Shown one piece after another: positions 26,698-36,717 of a stretch of DNA of 64,000 nt. The stretch is taken from positions 701,189-765,188 of the forward strand of contig JAUJEA010000002.1 of the NCBI GenBank assembly GCA_030442035.1, given 5' to 3'. Source of the stretch: Splendidivirga corallicola. GTDB taxonomy: Bacteria > Bacteroidota > Bacteroidia > Cytophagales > Cyclobacteriaceae. The position numbers and the translations under genes are program-made. The notes beneath the pieces were generated by a model that saw only the letters and a list, made by a program, of their open reading frames with translations, was not told where the DNA came from and did not search any database. Every line of letters starts with the position of its first letter. Within the stretch, counting starts at the first letter, position 1.

Positions 26698-28245
26698 TCA
26701 ATCTGGTTGATCGTGTAAAAACTTATTGTTTTTTGAAATATAATAATCATCATTCAGATTGAATCTTGAAATATGTTGATCTGAAGAATGCGGTATATTT
26801 TGCAATGTCACATTTCTTCTTTTATAAGCGGGTACCTCAAGCCAGTTTTTATAATCATCAGCACTAAAATCAGGTCTTTTGCTGTTGCGTAGCTCATTGA
26901 GTCTCCTTTGTCCTTCTTGCTGTAATCGCTCTCTTTTTGACTCAAGATCATCTTTGACATCACCTTCTACCGGATTATTTCTTACTGTACCTCCCTCATT
27001 CTGGTCATAATTATCTTCGAGATCAAAATATATTTCATCGCCAACACTGTTACCATGATCATCTTTTGGTACGATTGGTTCATTTCCCTCTTTTGAAACA
27101 TCAAAGCTATATCCTCTTTCCTGATTCCTAGGATTTTCATTGATCATTGGATCCACTCCACTTTCAATACTTACACTGTCATCTTCAAACATGGTTATTT
27201 GTTTGTTAGATTCCAGGTCAATCACCTTTTTGACCTCTGCATTTCCTTGGTTGTAGTGATCTTGCTCAAAGCCAGTTGCAATGACAGTTACCCTTAGACC
27301 ATTGCCTAATTCAGGATCCACACCATGACCAAAAATAACCTGTGCCTCATCACCGGCCTTCTCCTGAATGTAACTGGTTATTTCAGTCAGTTCGTCCATC
27401 TGCAATTCGGCCTGATCTCCTGAAATGATTGAAAGCAATATTTTTTGTGCGCCATTGATGTCTTTACTATCAAGTAATGGAGAGGATATTGCTTCTTCTG
27501 CCGCTCTCCTGGCCCTGTTCTCTCCCTCGGTTTCTGAGGAGCCCATGATGGCTGTGCCAGAATTTTTCATAGTGGTCTTGACATCTTCAAAGTCCACATT
27601 TACATGTCCAGGGACTGTAATGATTTCGGCAATTCCTTTGGCAGCTGTCAACAATACATTATCAGCTTGGGAGAAGGCCTGTGTAATCGACAGATTACCA
27701 TAGATCTCTCTAAGGTTATCATTCAATATCACAAGAACCGTATCACAATTTTGTTTTAACTCTTCAATTCCTTTTTCTGCCTGGATCATTTTTTTCTTCC
27801 CTTCAAAAACAAAAGGAGCCGTAACAATCCCAACTGTTAAAATATCTAATTCTTTTGCTACTTTGGCAATCACGGGGGCAGCACCTGTTCCGGTTCCTCC
27901 TCCCATACCGGCAGTGATAAATACCATGCGTGTATCACCACTCAACATTTCTCTTATCTCTTCCTTACTTTCATGGGCAGCTGCAGCACCAACTTCAGGA
28001 TTGGCTCCAGCCCCTAATCCCTCCGTCAGGTTAACTCCAAGCTGAAGTCTGTTAGGAATTCCGCTACCATTAAGTGCCTGGGCATCGGTATTACAAACAA
28101 TAAACTCTACATCTTTAATCCCCTGACTAAACATGTGGTTGACAGCATTGCTTCCACCTCCTCCAACACCAATTACTTTGATAATGGATTTATGGTGTTT
28201 TGGGATTTCGAATTTATATGAACTATCTGACATCATAATATCCAA
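26698..28245 (-). CDS. ftsZ: Cell division protein FtsZ
   Basis: 515 residues. The GTP-binding elements are GVGGGGSNAVNHM and the tubulin signature MGGGTGTGAAPVIA, with NDNLREIYGNLS and the T7-loop residues VDFEDVKTTM. It polymerises to form the Z ring. The body ends near 330; a long acidic disordered linker (about 335-470) and a conserved tail (PAYKRRNVTLQNIPHSSDQH, then FLHDQPD) complete it, as in other Bacteroidota FtsZ. ATG 28245 and ATGs at 28236 and 28233 are all possible starts. It is the last gene of the dcw cluster, 86 bp after ftsA. Confidence 0.97.
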   Translation of the reverse strand: MDIMMSDSSYKFEIPKHHKSIIKVIGVGGGGSNAVNHMFSQGIKDVEFIVCNTDAQALNGSGIPNRLQLGVNLTEGLGAGANPEVGAAAAHESKEEIREMLSGDTRMVFITAGMGGGTGTGAAPVIAKVAKELDILTVGIVTAPFVFEGKKKMIQAEKGIEELKQNCDTVLVILNDNLREIYGNLSITQAFSQADNVLLTAAKGIAEIITVPGHVNVDFEDVKTTMKNSGTAIMGSSETEGENRARRAAEEAISSPLLDSKDINGAQKILLSIISGDQAELQMDELTEITSYIQEKAGDEAQVIFGHGVDPELGNGLRVTVIATGFEQDHYNQGNAEVKKVIDLESNKQITMFEDDSVSIESGVDPMINENPRNQERGYSFDVSKEGNEPIVPKDDHGNSVGDEIYFDLEDNYDQNEGGTVRNNPVEGDVKDDLESKRERLQQEGQRRLNELRNSKRPDFSADDYKNWLEVPAYKRRNVTLQNIPHSSDQHISRFNLNDDYYISKNNKFLHDQPD

Positions 28246-28331
28246 TTTAGGGTTAAACGATTTTACAATCCGATTTTCGAATTATGGAAAATATTGACGT
28301 TTTGGTTATAATTTTCTTTTACAATTTATTT

Positions 28332-29645
28332 TCAATAAGAAGCATTATCATCGAAATCATCGATCAAAAGCCCCTTTGTTTTGTTTAATATCTGTTGAAA
28401 GAAATTTGATCCTTTTTCTCCCAACCTGGTGGTTGCACCCTGGCGTTGTCCGGAAATTTGTTGAACTTCATTGTACCGGTTCTCTCTTTCATCCAGTGCC
28501 CTGAAACCAGATAATACCAAACCAACCGTTGTCGCATACATTGGGCTTTTCACAGCTTCCAGTTTGCATTTACCCAAATGTTCATTAGGATGACCAATTC
28601 TGACATCCATTCCAATCATGTATTCAAATAATTGCTGCAGACAGCTCAGTTGTGATCCTCCACCGGTAATTACAATGCCTCCGGCTAATCTGTTTTCAAA
28701 TCCGGAGGTAATGATCTCCGCATGAACCAATTCAATGATCTCCTTCATTCTAGCCTCAATGATCGAGGCCAGGTTTCTTACGGAAATCTCCTTTGGAGGC
28801 CTGTTTCTTAATCCAGGGATCGAAACGATCTCATTCGGACTGGCCATCTCAGGGATGGCTTTCCCAAACTTCGTCTTTAGAAGTTCGGCCTGGTGTTGCA
28901 TGATGTTACAACCCTGCTTAATATCCGATGTGATAATATTTCCTCCAAATGGAATGACTGCAGTATGTCTAATCAAATTGTCTTGGAAAATCGCTATATC
29001 TGTGGTTCCGCCCCCAATGTCTACCAAACAGATCCCTGCTTCTTTTTCTTCCTCGCTTAAAACAGCCAGGCTGGAAACCAGTGGTTCCAGAATGAGATCC
29101 TCGATTTCAAGGCCACTCCTTCTGACACATTTGTTGACATTGTTTATGGCATTTGTTTGTGCTGTGATAATATGAAAGTCTGCTTCAAGTTTAACACCTG
29201 ACATTCCAACAGGATCAATAATCCCCTCTTCGTAATCCACTATATAATCCTGAGGCATCACGTGGATGATCTCACTTCCCGGGGGAATTACAATGCGGTG
29301 CATATCATTGGTCAGGCGCTTAACATCCTCTATTGTAATCTCATCTTCCCTGGAGTCCCTGGTAATACCTCCATGATGAATAGAGCTTTTAATATGTTGG
29401 CCGGCAATACCAACATTAACAACACCAATATTGATGCCTGCCATTTCTTCTGCTTCGGCTATTGCTCTTTCAATAGCACTAACAGTTTTGTCGATATTGG
29501 TCACAATGCCTCTGATGACTCCATCAGAGATGGCTTTACCCATTCCCAGTACTTCCAGTTTTCCGTACTCATTCTTCTTCCCAACAATTGCACAGATTTT
29601 AGTGGTTCCAATGTCTAGTCCTACTATTATTTTGTCCTGTTGCAT
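28332..29645 (-). CDS. ftsA: Cell division protein FtsA
   Basis: 437 residues, actin-like ATPase. The opening VGLDIGTTKICAIVG is the phosphate-1 motif, and LVDIGGGTTDIAIF the phosphate-2 motif, with GGIVITGGGSQL for adenosine binding. SHS2/1C subdomain follows phosphate 1. FtsA tethers FtsZ to the membrane through a C-terminal amphipathic helix; here the tail QILNKTKGLLIDDF is a plausible helix. It lies 10 bp after ftsQ and 86 bp before ftsZ. Confidence 0.97.
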   Translation of the reverse strand: MQQDKIIVGLDIGTTKICAIVGKKNEYGKLEVLGMGKAISDGVIRGIVTNIDKTVSAIERAIAEAEEMAGINIGVVNVGIAGQHIKSSIHHGGITRDSREDEITIEDVKRLTNDMHRIVIPPGSEIIHVMPQDYIVDYEEGIIDPVGMSGVKLEADFHIITAQTNAINNVNKCVRRSGLEIEDLILEPLVSSLAVLSEEEKEAGICLVDIGGGTTDIAIFQDNLIRHTAVIPFGGNIITSDIKQGCNIMQHQAELLKTKFGKAIPEMASPNEIVSIPGLRNRPPKEISVRNLASIIEARMKEIIELVHAEIITSGFENRLAGGIVITGGGSQLSCLQQLFEYMIGMDVRIGHPNEHLGKCKLEAVKSPMYATTVGLVLSGFRALDERENRYNEVQQISGQRQGATTRLGEKGSNFFQQILNKTKGLLIDDFDDNASY

Positions 29646-29655
29646 AACTCAAATA

Positions 29656-30420
29656 TTATTCACAAACAATTTGATTATTATATTCTATGTTTACTCTCGA
29701 AAAAGTATTCCACCCTCTTTCGGGCAGTATTCGTTTAAAAAGAATTTTCAGCTTTTTAAACTTTTCTTCCACATTTACGGGCCTTCCAAATTCTATATAT
29801 TGTTTTCCTATTTGTGGATAAATAGTTATCCGGCCTTCATTATCCATATCCAACTGTGCAACCTGGGCTCTAAGAAACTTATCACCATCGATCGCTTTTA
29901 ACATTTCAGTCAGATTCCTTTTTACCTCCTGATCAGCTTCTTTCTCGGTCATCAGCTTTTTAGTGTAGGTTCCGCTGATCAATACTACTCTGGCTGTAAA
30001 TTCATCAGAGGTAGGAATTATTTCCCCACCTGAATCGATATAAGCATCAGGTCCGTTATTGATCAAGATCCTGGCCATGGGCTTTCTGGGCTTTACTTTC
30101 ACCATTAAATTACCCTTTAGATCCCTGTAGACTTCTGCAGTCCTGACAAAAGGATTTGATTTTATGTTTGTCTCAATCTCCTTAAGCTCCAGATCGTTTA
30201 CAGGTACTCCGACAATACTGTTGGTATGACCATCATTGATCAATTTCAAAATGTCATTTTCATCGATAAAGAAATTGTCATATTGGTCTTCAACATGGAT
30301 TGAGATCGCATTGATAACTTTACCATTCTGCTTTTTACTAATAGAGCCAATAATAAAAAACACCAGTATAGCTGCACTAGCTATTATCAGCCCTTTGGTT
30401 ATTTTAGCCTTAGACTTCAT
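29656..30420 (-). CDS. ftsQ: Cell division protein FtsQ/DivIB
   Basis: 254 residues. A short cytoplasmic Lys-rich start is followed by one membrane helix (about 9-26). A POTRA-like region (about 40-110: DNFFIDENDILKLINDG and VNDLELKEIETNIKSNPFV) and the beta domain (about 110-235) follow. It links the early Z-ring proteins to the septal synthase FtsW/FtsI in the periplasm. The start overlaps the end of murC by 11 bases. Confidence 0.93.
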   Translation of the reverse strand: MKSKAKITKGLIIASAAILVFFIIGSISKKQNGKVINAISIHVEDQYDNFFIDENDILKLINDGHTNSIVGVPVNDLELKEIETNIKSNPFVRTAEVYRDLKGNLMVKVKPRKPMARILINNGPDAYIDSGGEIIPTSDEFTARVVLISGTYTKKLMTEKEADQEVKRNLTEMLKAIDGDKFLRAQVAQLDMDNEGRITIYPQIGKQYIEFGRPVNVEEKFKKLKILFKRILPERGWNTFSRVNIEYNNQIVCE

Positions 30421-31810
30421 GATATTTCTTATTTAATAATTCCTTAATTGGTTCTACAAAACAATCAATGTCGCCTGCACCAATGGTTACAAGCACCTCA
30501 AGCTGACTTTCTTCAAGTTTCTTTAAGACATTTTGTTTATTGCATCTATACTTATTCTTTATTTCAATTTTTTTAAAAATCATATCCGAACTGACTCCCT
30601 CAATGGGCAGTTCTCGGGCCGGATAAATATCCATGAGATAAACCTCATCAGCCAAACCTAAACTTTTCGCAAAACCACTGGCGAAATCTCTGGTTCTTGT
30701 GAATAAATGCGGCTGGAAAACAGCTGTCAATTTTTTTTGGGGATAAAGCGACTTGACAGATTTAAGAAATGCTTCAATCTCGACAGGATGATGTGCATAA
30801 TCATCAATATAAATCAAATCCTTTTCCTTTATAATATATTCGAAACGCCTGCTTACCCCTGCATAAGTTTCAATAGCAGTTTTGATAGATTCCTGATCAA
30901 TTCCCACCTGCATTGCCACGGCGATAGAAGCCACTGCATTTTCAACATTGTGGTATCCGGGTACGCTGAGTTTCAAATCATGAATTACGTAATTTTCGCT
31001 TATTAAATCAAAGACAAAACATGCATCTTTTATCTTAATATTTTTTGCCTTGATATCTCCACTGTCCAAGGAATATGTAACCACATTAAATGGATCCTTA
31101 TCGCCAGTTAAATCAGCCGCAATTTTCTCATTAATAAAGAGTGTTCCATTCTCTGCTATCCGTTCAATAAAAGCCCTAAAGGATTCATTTAAGTGATCTT
31201 TATCTCCGTATATATCCAAATGATCGGCATCAGCTGAAGTGACCACTGCAATGTTGGGATATAAGGTAAGAAATGACCGATCAAATTCGTCAGCTTCAAC
31301 AACCACTTTGATATCATCTCCTTCATGCTCGTTCATCAAAAGATTAGAGCCAAGGTTGGTAGCAATACCTCCCAAAAAGGCTGAGCAATTTTCCTGTGCT
31401 GTTTTAAAAATGTGAGCAATCATGGAAGAGGTAGTTGTTTTTCCATGAGTCCCGGCTACGGCGATCGTATACAAATCCTTGGTCAGCACACCCAAAACCT
31501 GAGATCGCTTCATAATAGTATAGCCTTGTTCCTGGAGATAATTATATTCCACATGATCCTTAGGAATAGCCGGAGTATATACAATGAGCGTCTCATCCTT
31601 GTTATTTAACACCTTCTCAGGGATCATTTCAAGCGTATCATCAAAATGTATTTCAATACCTTCTTCTTCCAACTTCTCTGTCAGTGTGGTAGCTGTGCGG
31701 TCATATCCGGCCACAAAATATCCATTGCGCTTAAACCATCTGGCCAAAGCACTCATACCAATTCCACCGATGCCTAAAAAATAAACGCTATGTACCTTAT
31801 CTAATCTCAC
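30410..31810 (-). CDS. murC: UDP-N-acetylmuramate--L-alanine ligase MurC
   Basis: 466 residues. The UDP-binding N-terminal GIGGIGMSALARWFKRNGY, the ATP-binding AVAGTHGKTTTSSMIAH, EADEFDRSFL and the Mur ligase C-terminal signature IDDYAHHPVEIEAFL are present. It adds L-Ala to UDP-MurNAc as the first peptide step in the cytoplasm. The start is one base after the murG stop, and the 3' end overlaps ftsQ. Confidence 0.97.
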   Translation of the reverse strand: MRLDKVHSVYFLGIGGIGMSALARWFKRNGYFVAGYDRTATTLTEKLEEEGIEIHFDDTLEMIPEKVLNNKDETLIVYTPAIPKDHVEYNYLQEQGYTIMKRSQVLGVLTKDLYTIAVAGTHGKTTTSSMIAHIFKTAQENCSAFLGGIATNLGSNLLMNEHEGDDIKVVVEADEFDRSFLTLYPNIAVVTSADADHLDIYGDKDHLNESFRAFIERIAENGTLFINEKIAADLTGDKDPFNVVTYSLDSGDIKAKNIKIKDACFVFDLISENYVIHDLKLSVPGYHNVENAVASIAVAMQVGIDQESIKTAIETYAGVSRRFEYIIKEKDLIYIDDYAHHPVEIEAFLKSVKSLYPQKKLTAVFQPHLFTRTRDFASGFAKSLGLADEVYLMDIYPARELPIEGVSSDMIFKKIEIKNKYRCNKQNVLKKLEESQLEVLVTIGAGDIDCFVEPIKELLNKKYHEV

Positions 31811-31811
31811 T

Positions 31812-32921
31812 TCAATTTATAAGCTTTAAAACTTCGTTAGCTATCACTTCTGCCGCCTCTGGCCTGGCAAATTGACTTATATTCTCTTTCAATGTTATTT
31901 GTCTGTCGTGATCTTTGATGAGTTTTACAGCAGCTTCCACCAATTGGTCTTTAGCATCCACATCTCGAATCATGACTGCTGCTTCTTTTTGCACCAACGC
32001 CTGAGCATTTTTTGTCTGATGATCCTCCGCCACATTTGGGGAGGGGACAAAGATCACTGGTTTAGCAGCCAAACAAAGTTCCGAAATGGATAAGGCTCCT
32101 GCCCTGCTGATTACAACATCAGCAGCAGCATAGGCCAAATCCATGTCTTTCAAAAATTCATACACCCGCACATTTCTCAGGTCAAAATCTTTAATTCTTT
32201 CTTGTACATCTTTTATATAGAAGCGTCCGGTCTGCCATATTATCTGGACTCCTGCATCGATCAGCTCCTGCAGTTTTTCCAATACGCTTTGATTTATCGT
32301 TCTGGCACCGTTACTTCCACCTATGATTAATAGTGTCGGTTTCTCAGGAGAAATTTCAAAGTATTCCAGAGCCTTTTCCCTTTTTTCCCCAACATGCACA
32401 ATATCTTTTCTAACCGGATTACCTGTTATGATTATCTTCTCACCTGGAAAGAATTTTTCCATGCCTTCATGAGCCACACAAATTTTATCCACCCGTTTCG
32501 CCAAAAGTTTATTGGTTATTCCTGCATAAGAATTTTGCTCCTGTATCAAAGCAGGAATTTTTTTCTGTGTTGCTTTGTATAGTAATGGTCCACTGGCAAA
32601 ACCACCAACACCCACTACCGCATGGGGTTTAAAATTCTTTATTATTCTACCAGACTTCAACAAACTTGAAATTAATTTCAATGGGAATGACAGGTTATCC
32701 AAAGTCAGTTTTCTTTGAATTCCGCTGATCCACAAACCAACAATCTTATATCCCGCTTCAGGGACTTTTTGCATTTCCATCCTACCCATTGCTCCTACAA
32801 AAAGTATTTCAATGTCCTGATACATTGATTTCAATGTATTGGCAATGGCAATAGCCGGATAAATATGCCCCCCGGTTCCTCCACCACTAATGATAATTCG
32901 ATATGTTTCTTTCTTTTCTAT
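31812..32921 (-). CDS. murG: UDP-GlcNAc--lipid I N-acetylglucosamine transferase MurG (no standard start codon)
   Basis: The first ATG is at 32834, giving 340 residues that begin MKSMYQDIEILFVGAMG and lack the family N-terminus. The same frame upstream is open and encodes KKETYRIIISGGGTGGHIYP then AIAIANTL, including the glycine loop GGGTGGH needed for lipid I binding. The frame stops at the TAA at 32936-32934, which is also the ftsW stop. No ATG, GTG or TTG lies between that stop and the loop. The most likely start is ATA at 32921, giving 369 residues, a normal family length; ATT or ATC are other options. Other motifs are GGSNGARTIN, ISRAGALSISEL and FVPSPNVAEDHQ. It makes lipid II on the cytoplasmic membrane face. 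Confidence 0.85.
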   Translation of the reverse strand: MEKKETYRIIISGGGTGGHIYPAIAIANTLKSMYQDIEILFVGAMGRMEMQKVPEAGYKIVGLWISGIQRKLTLDNLSFPLKLISSLLKSGRIIKNFKPHAVVGVGGFASGPLLYKATQKKIPALIQEQNSYAGITNKLLAKRVDKICVAHEGMEKFFPGEKIIITGNPVRKDIVHVGEKREKALEYFEISPEKPTLLIIGGSNGARTINQSVLEKLQELIDAGVQIIWQTGRFYIKDVQERIKDFDLRNVRVYEFLKDMDLAYAAADVVISRAGALSISELCLAAKPVIFVPSPNVAEDHQTKNAQALVQKEAAVMIRDVDAKDQLVEAAVKLIKDHDRQITLKENISQFARPEAAEVIANEVLKLIN

Positions 32922-32933
32922 CGCTTTATAATT

Positions 32934-34085
32934 TTATGCAAGTTGCATTTTTCGGTTCTTCGGTTGCTTGCCCGGTGCTTCCACCTGGTCTCCTCTGGTG
33001 ACACTTAAAATGATTCCCAATGACAAACAAGTAAATACCAATGAAGTACCTCCCATACTCAAAATCGGCAATGGCAGTCCGGTGATGGGCCCTAAACCAA
33101 CAGCGACCCCCATATTCACCATGGCTTGTAACACAAGCGCAAAGCTCAATCCCGCCGATAATAAGCCGCCAAATGCTCTTTCGCTATTAGCTGTTGCCAC
33201 CATACCACGATACAACAATGCCAGGTACAAAAACACAATAAATGAGCCTCCTATCAAACCATATTCCTCAATAATGATGGCATATATAAAATCAGAATAT
33301 GGATGGGGCAGGAAATTTCGTTGATCGCTTTGACCAGGTCCCTTTCCCTGGATCCCTCCGGTAGCAATGGCTATGTATGATTGCTGTGCCTGGAAGGATA
33401 CCTCCGTCGGATCAAGGAAGTTGGTCAAACGGTTAATTACCGTTTCCCCTCTTTGGCCCACCTTAAATGCAATACCACCAGCCACAACTCCTACAAATAT
33501 TAACATGAACAAGTATTTCACCGGAACACGACCCACAAATAGAAGCAGCATACAAGTGAGGAACAGGAGCGCTGCACTGGAGAAGTTTGTCAATGCAATC
33601 AAACCTATAATCACACCACACCATATTAATATCGGCACCAATGATTCCTTAAAATCTTTGATATTTTGTTGGCGTTTGGCCAGCATGCTAGCCAGATTGA
33701 CAATTAATGCCAATGTTGCAAAATCTGAAGGCTGGAATTGCTGCTTTATAAACGGAATGTACAGCCATCGCTTAGCATCATTCAAATTTACCCCGGAAAA
33801 CCAGGTATAAAGGAGCAGTCCTGCTGAGATAAACAAGGCTATCCTGGAAATTTTTGAATAGTATTTATAATCAACCCGATGCGCTGCCCACATACAGAGT
33901 AAACTGAAGGCAACCAAAATCATTTGTTTGAATAAATAATATTCAGTATTTCCACCCCTGCTTTTATAAGCCAGTGTACCAGTTGCACTATATACCACTA
34001 AAATGCTGAGTATTGATAATGTAATGGCTATGAACCATATTACCGGATCACCTTTTAGATTTTTTTCTACCCAAGCTTTTACCAT
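32934..34085 (-). CDS. ftsW: Septal peptidoglycan glycosyltransferase FtsW
   Basis: 383 residues, SEDS family with about ten membrane helices (for example 17-37, 52-69, 78-98, 146-168, 182-205). Conserved stretches are KQQFQPSDFATLALIV and the C-terminal NMGVAVGLGPITGLPLPILSMGGTSL. The large periplasmic loop carries GKGPGQSDQRNFLPHPYSDF. It polymerises lipid II at the septum with the transpeptidase FtsI, encoded four genes upstream. It is 10 bp after murD and ends in the TAA preceding murG. Confidence 0.96.
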   Translation of the reverse strand: MVKAWVEKNLKGDPVIWFIAITLSILSILVVYSATGTLAYKSRGGNTEYYLFKQMILVAFSLLCMWAAHRVDYKYYSKISRIALFISAGLLLYTWFSGVNLNDAKRWLYIPFIKQQFQPSDFATLALIVNLASMLAKRQQNIKDFKESLVPILIWCGVIIGLIALTNFSSAALLFLTCMLLLFVGRVPVKYLFMLIFVGVVAGGIAFKVGQRGETVINRLTNFLDPTEVSFQAQQSYIAIATGGIQGKGPGQSDQRNFLPHPYSDFIYAIIIEEYGLIGGSFIVFLYLALLYRGMVATANSERAFGGLLSAGLSFALVLQAMVNMGVAVGLGPITGLPLPILSMGGTSLVFTCLSLGIILSVTRGDQVEAPGKQPKNRKMQLA

Positions 34086-34095
34086 AACAACTCTA

Positions 34096-35460
34096 TTATA
34101 CTGCTTGATTTATTCTCTCTTTTAATTTCAAAACAGCCTTTTTAAACTGCTCGCCCCTGTCTTCATAGTTTTTGAAAAGATCAAAACTTGCACAGGCAGG
34201 AGAAAGTAAAATAACATCTCCTTTGTTCGCCAATTCGTAGCCGTTTGATATGGCCAGCTCAATACTTTCTGTTTCTTCAATATGATCAACAATGGAAGAA
34301 AAAGCCTCTCTCAACTTTCGATTATCCTTACCAAGACATATCAAAGCTTTCACATGCTTTCTCACCAAATCACTAATCTGATCGTAATCGTTCCCTTTAT
34401 CAACACCCCCTGCTATCCAGACAAGGGGCTGATCAAAGGATCCCAGTGCATAATAAACAGCATCTACATTAGTAGCTTTAGAATCATTAATGAATGTGAC
34501 CTCATTAATGCTCTCTACAAATTCCAACCTATGTGCTGCATTTTTAAAAGTACCAAAGGCTCTCTTTATCTGATCAAGCGATGCCCCAATAAACTTAGCC
34601 GCTGTTACTGCTGCCATTGTGTTAATGAGGTTATGAAAACCTTTCAAAGGAATATGCCTGGTTTCCATCTCGAAATGGTCTTTTCCGGAAACTTCGAAAA
34701 CCAGTACATTATCTTTGAGATATACGCTACCGCCCTTTTCTTTCGATAAAGAAATCGGGTATCGGTCTACATGGACAGGATTCTTTATTATATATCCATG
34801 AATATTGGGATCGTCCTGATAATAAATGAATTTATCGGAAACGTCCATATTTTGGATGATCCTGAATTTTGATTTTATATAGTTATCAAGATTATCATCA
34901 TATCTATCCAGGTGATCAGGGGTGATGTTCAATAAAATGGCCACATCCGCTTTGAAATCAAACATACCGTCCAATTGAAAGCTACTAAGTTCCAGTACGT
35001 AATAGTCAAATTCGTCCTGTACTACCTGCTTAGCCAGACTTTCTCCGACATTACCTGCCAACCCCACATTGAAACCGGATTCTTTCAATAAATGATAGGT
35101 CAGCAATGTAGTGGTAGTTTTCCCATTTGTCCCGGTGATTGCGATGAACTTGGCCCTGGTAAATCTGGCAGCAAATTCAATTTCCGAAATCACGGGTATC
35201 TTTAATGATTTAATTTTTCTGATCAATGGAACTCCATCAGGTACTCCCGGACTTTTTACTACCGTTCGTGCCTGAAAGATCTTTTCTTCGGTATGAACAC
35301 CTTCTTCAAATGCAATATCATGTTCCCGAAGCACATTTCTATTTTCATCCGAAAGCGAATTAATATCGGACAGAAATACATCATGGCCCTTAGCTTTCGC
35401 TAAAAGTGCCGCACCAACGCCGCTTTCTCCTCCTCCTATGATGACAATTTTTTCGTCCAT
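34096..35460 (-). CDS. murD: UDP-N-acetylmuramoylalanine--D-glutamate ligase MurD
   Basis: 454 residues. GGGESGVGAALLAKAKGHDV is the UDP-binding start, FIAITGTNGKTTTTLL the ATP P-loop, ILLNITPDHLDRY and FINDSKATNVDAVYYAL the central and C-terminal Mur ligase signatures. It adds D-Glu to UDP-MurNAc-L-Ala. It lies 13 bp after mraY and 10 bp before ftsW. Confidence 0.97.
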   Translation of the reverse strand: MDEKIVIIGGGESGVGAALLAKAKGHDVFLSDINSLSDENRNVLREHDIAFEEGVHTEEKIFQARTVVKSPGVPDGVPLIRKIKSLKIPVISEIEFAARFTRAKFIAITGTNGKTTTTLLTYHLLKESGFNVGLAGNVGESLAKQVVQDEFDYYVLELSSFQLDGMFDFKADVAILLNITPDHLDRYDDNLDNYIKSKFRIIQNMDVSDKFIYYQDDPNIHGYIIKNPVHVDRYPISLSKEKGGSVYLKDNVLVFEVSGKDHFEMETRHIPLKGFHNLINTMAAVTAAKFIGASLDQIKRAFGTFKNAAHRLEFVESINEVTFINDSKATNVDAVYYALGSFDQPLVWIAGGVDKGNDYDQISDLVRKHVKALICLGKDNRKLREAFSSIVDHIEETESIELAISNGYELANKGDVILLSPACASFDLFKNYEDRGEQFKKAVLKLKERINQAV

Positions 35461-35473
35461 GATATATCCTTTG

Positions 35474-36688
35474 TTATCGTAATTTCAAAGTAGCCAGCGA
35501 CAGGATGGCAAGCAAAATGCCTACAATCCAGAACCTGGTTACTATTTTAGCTTCATGATAATTTTTCTTTTGATAATGATGATGAAGAGGCGACATTAGG
35601 AATATCCTTCGTCCTTCACCGAATTTCTTCTTGGTATATTTAAAATATGATACCTGAAGGATCACCGACACAAGCTCTATCAGAAAAATACCACACAATA
35701 CTGGTATCAATAATTCTTTTCGTATGGTTAGGGCTAACACAGCAATAACACCACCCAAAGTAAGACTGCCAGTATCTCCCATAAAAACCTGAGCAGGATA
35801 TGCATTGTACCATAGAAACCCAATACAAGCTCCTACAAAAGCCGAGCTAAACACTGCCAGTTCCCCTAAATCAGGTATGTACATAATGTTGAGGTAATCG
35901 GTAAAATCAACCCGACCGGACAAATAGGCAAGTATTGCCAACGTGAGTCCAATAATAGCCGAAGTTCCTGCGGCCAAACCATCTATTCCATCCGTAATAT
36001 TTGCTCCGTTGGAAACAGCTGTTATAATAAAGATTACAAAAAGCACATAAATGATCCAGGTATATTGTTCACTTAGAAAAGGCAATATGTTTTTGTAATC
36101 CAGTTCATTATTCTTCAAAAAAGGAATAGTGGTTTTAGTTGATTTTATTTCAGTCAACGTGGTAGTGATTTCCTCGGAACCCTGCGTTTGAGTGGCAACC
36201 TCCGTGAAGAGACCAATAACCACATCACTGTGAAAATAGAGTGTTAATCCGACGATCAAGCCTAAAGTGACTTGTCCAAAAATCTTAAATTTACCTGCTA
36301 ATCCCTGTTTATTTTTCTTAAATACTTTAATATAATCATCCGTAAATCCAATAAGCCCCAGCCAAACTGTAGTAATGAGTAAGAGAATGATATAGATATT
36401 CTCAAGTCTGGCAAAGAACAGGGTTGGTATTAAAATGGCTGCAATAATGATAATACCCCCCATGGTTGGTGTACCTTGTTTTTCCATTTGCCCGGCCAAT
36501 CCCAAATCTCTGATACTTTCTCCAACCTGTTTTTTACGCAAAAGATCAATAAGGGATCGTCCGAAAACTATGGTAATCAGTAGAGAAATTGCTGCGGCCA
36601 TACCAGCCCTGAAAGAGATATATTGAAATACCCCGGCCCCAAAAAAATCAAATTCTCTTTCTAAATAATCAAACAAATAATAAAACAT
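35474..36688 (-). CDS. mraY: Phospho-N-acetylmuramoyl-pentapeptide transferase MraY
   Basis: 404 residues, with about ten membrane helices. The catalytic elements are [36 protein letters not shown] and the last-loop [18 protein letters not shown]. An extra segment of about 45 residues between helices (about 175-215, Thr-rich, outside the membrane) makes it longer than E. coli MraY (360 aa), as usual in Bacteroidota. It transfers phospho-MurNAc-pentapeptide to undecaprenyl phosphate to make lipid I. It follows murE by 29 bp. Confidence 0.97.
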   Translation of the reverse strand: MFYYLFDYLEREFDFFGAGVFQYISFRAGMAAAISLLITIVFGRSLIDLLRKKQVGESIRDLGLAGQMEKQGTPTMGGIIIIAAILIPTLFFARLENIYIILLLITTVWLGLIGFTDDYIKVFKKNKQGLAGKFKIFGQVTLGLIVGLTLYFHSDVVIGLFTEVATQTQGSEEITTTLTEIKSTKTTIPFLKNNELDYKNILPFLSEQYTWIIYVLFVIFIITAVSNGANITDGIDGLAAGTSAIIGLTLAILAYLSGRVDFTDYLNIMYIPDLGELAVFSSAFVGACIGFLWYNAYPAQVFMGDTGSLTLGGVIAVLALTIRKELLIPVLCGIFLIELVSVILQVSYFKYTKKKFGEGRRIFLMSPLHHHYQKKNYHEAKIVTRFWIVGILLAILSLATLKLR

Positions 36689-36717
36689 CTATCTCTATTG
36701 ATTTACTTCTTTACCAA

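Noticed and set aside
32812..32834. ATG 32834 as the true murG start
   Set aside because: It removes the strand and GGGTGGH loop that all MurG proteins have and that are encoded in frame just upstream.
35474..36688. The extra loop in MraY as a novel insertion
   Set aside because: A loop of this kind is usual for MraY in Bacteroidota.
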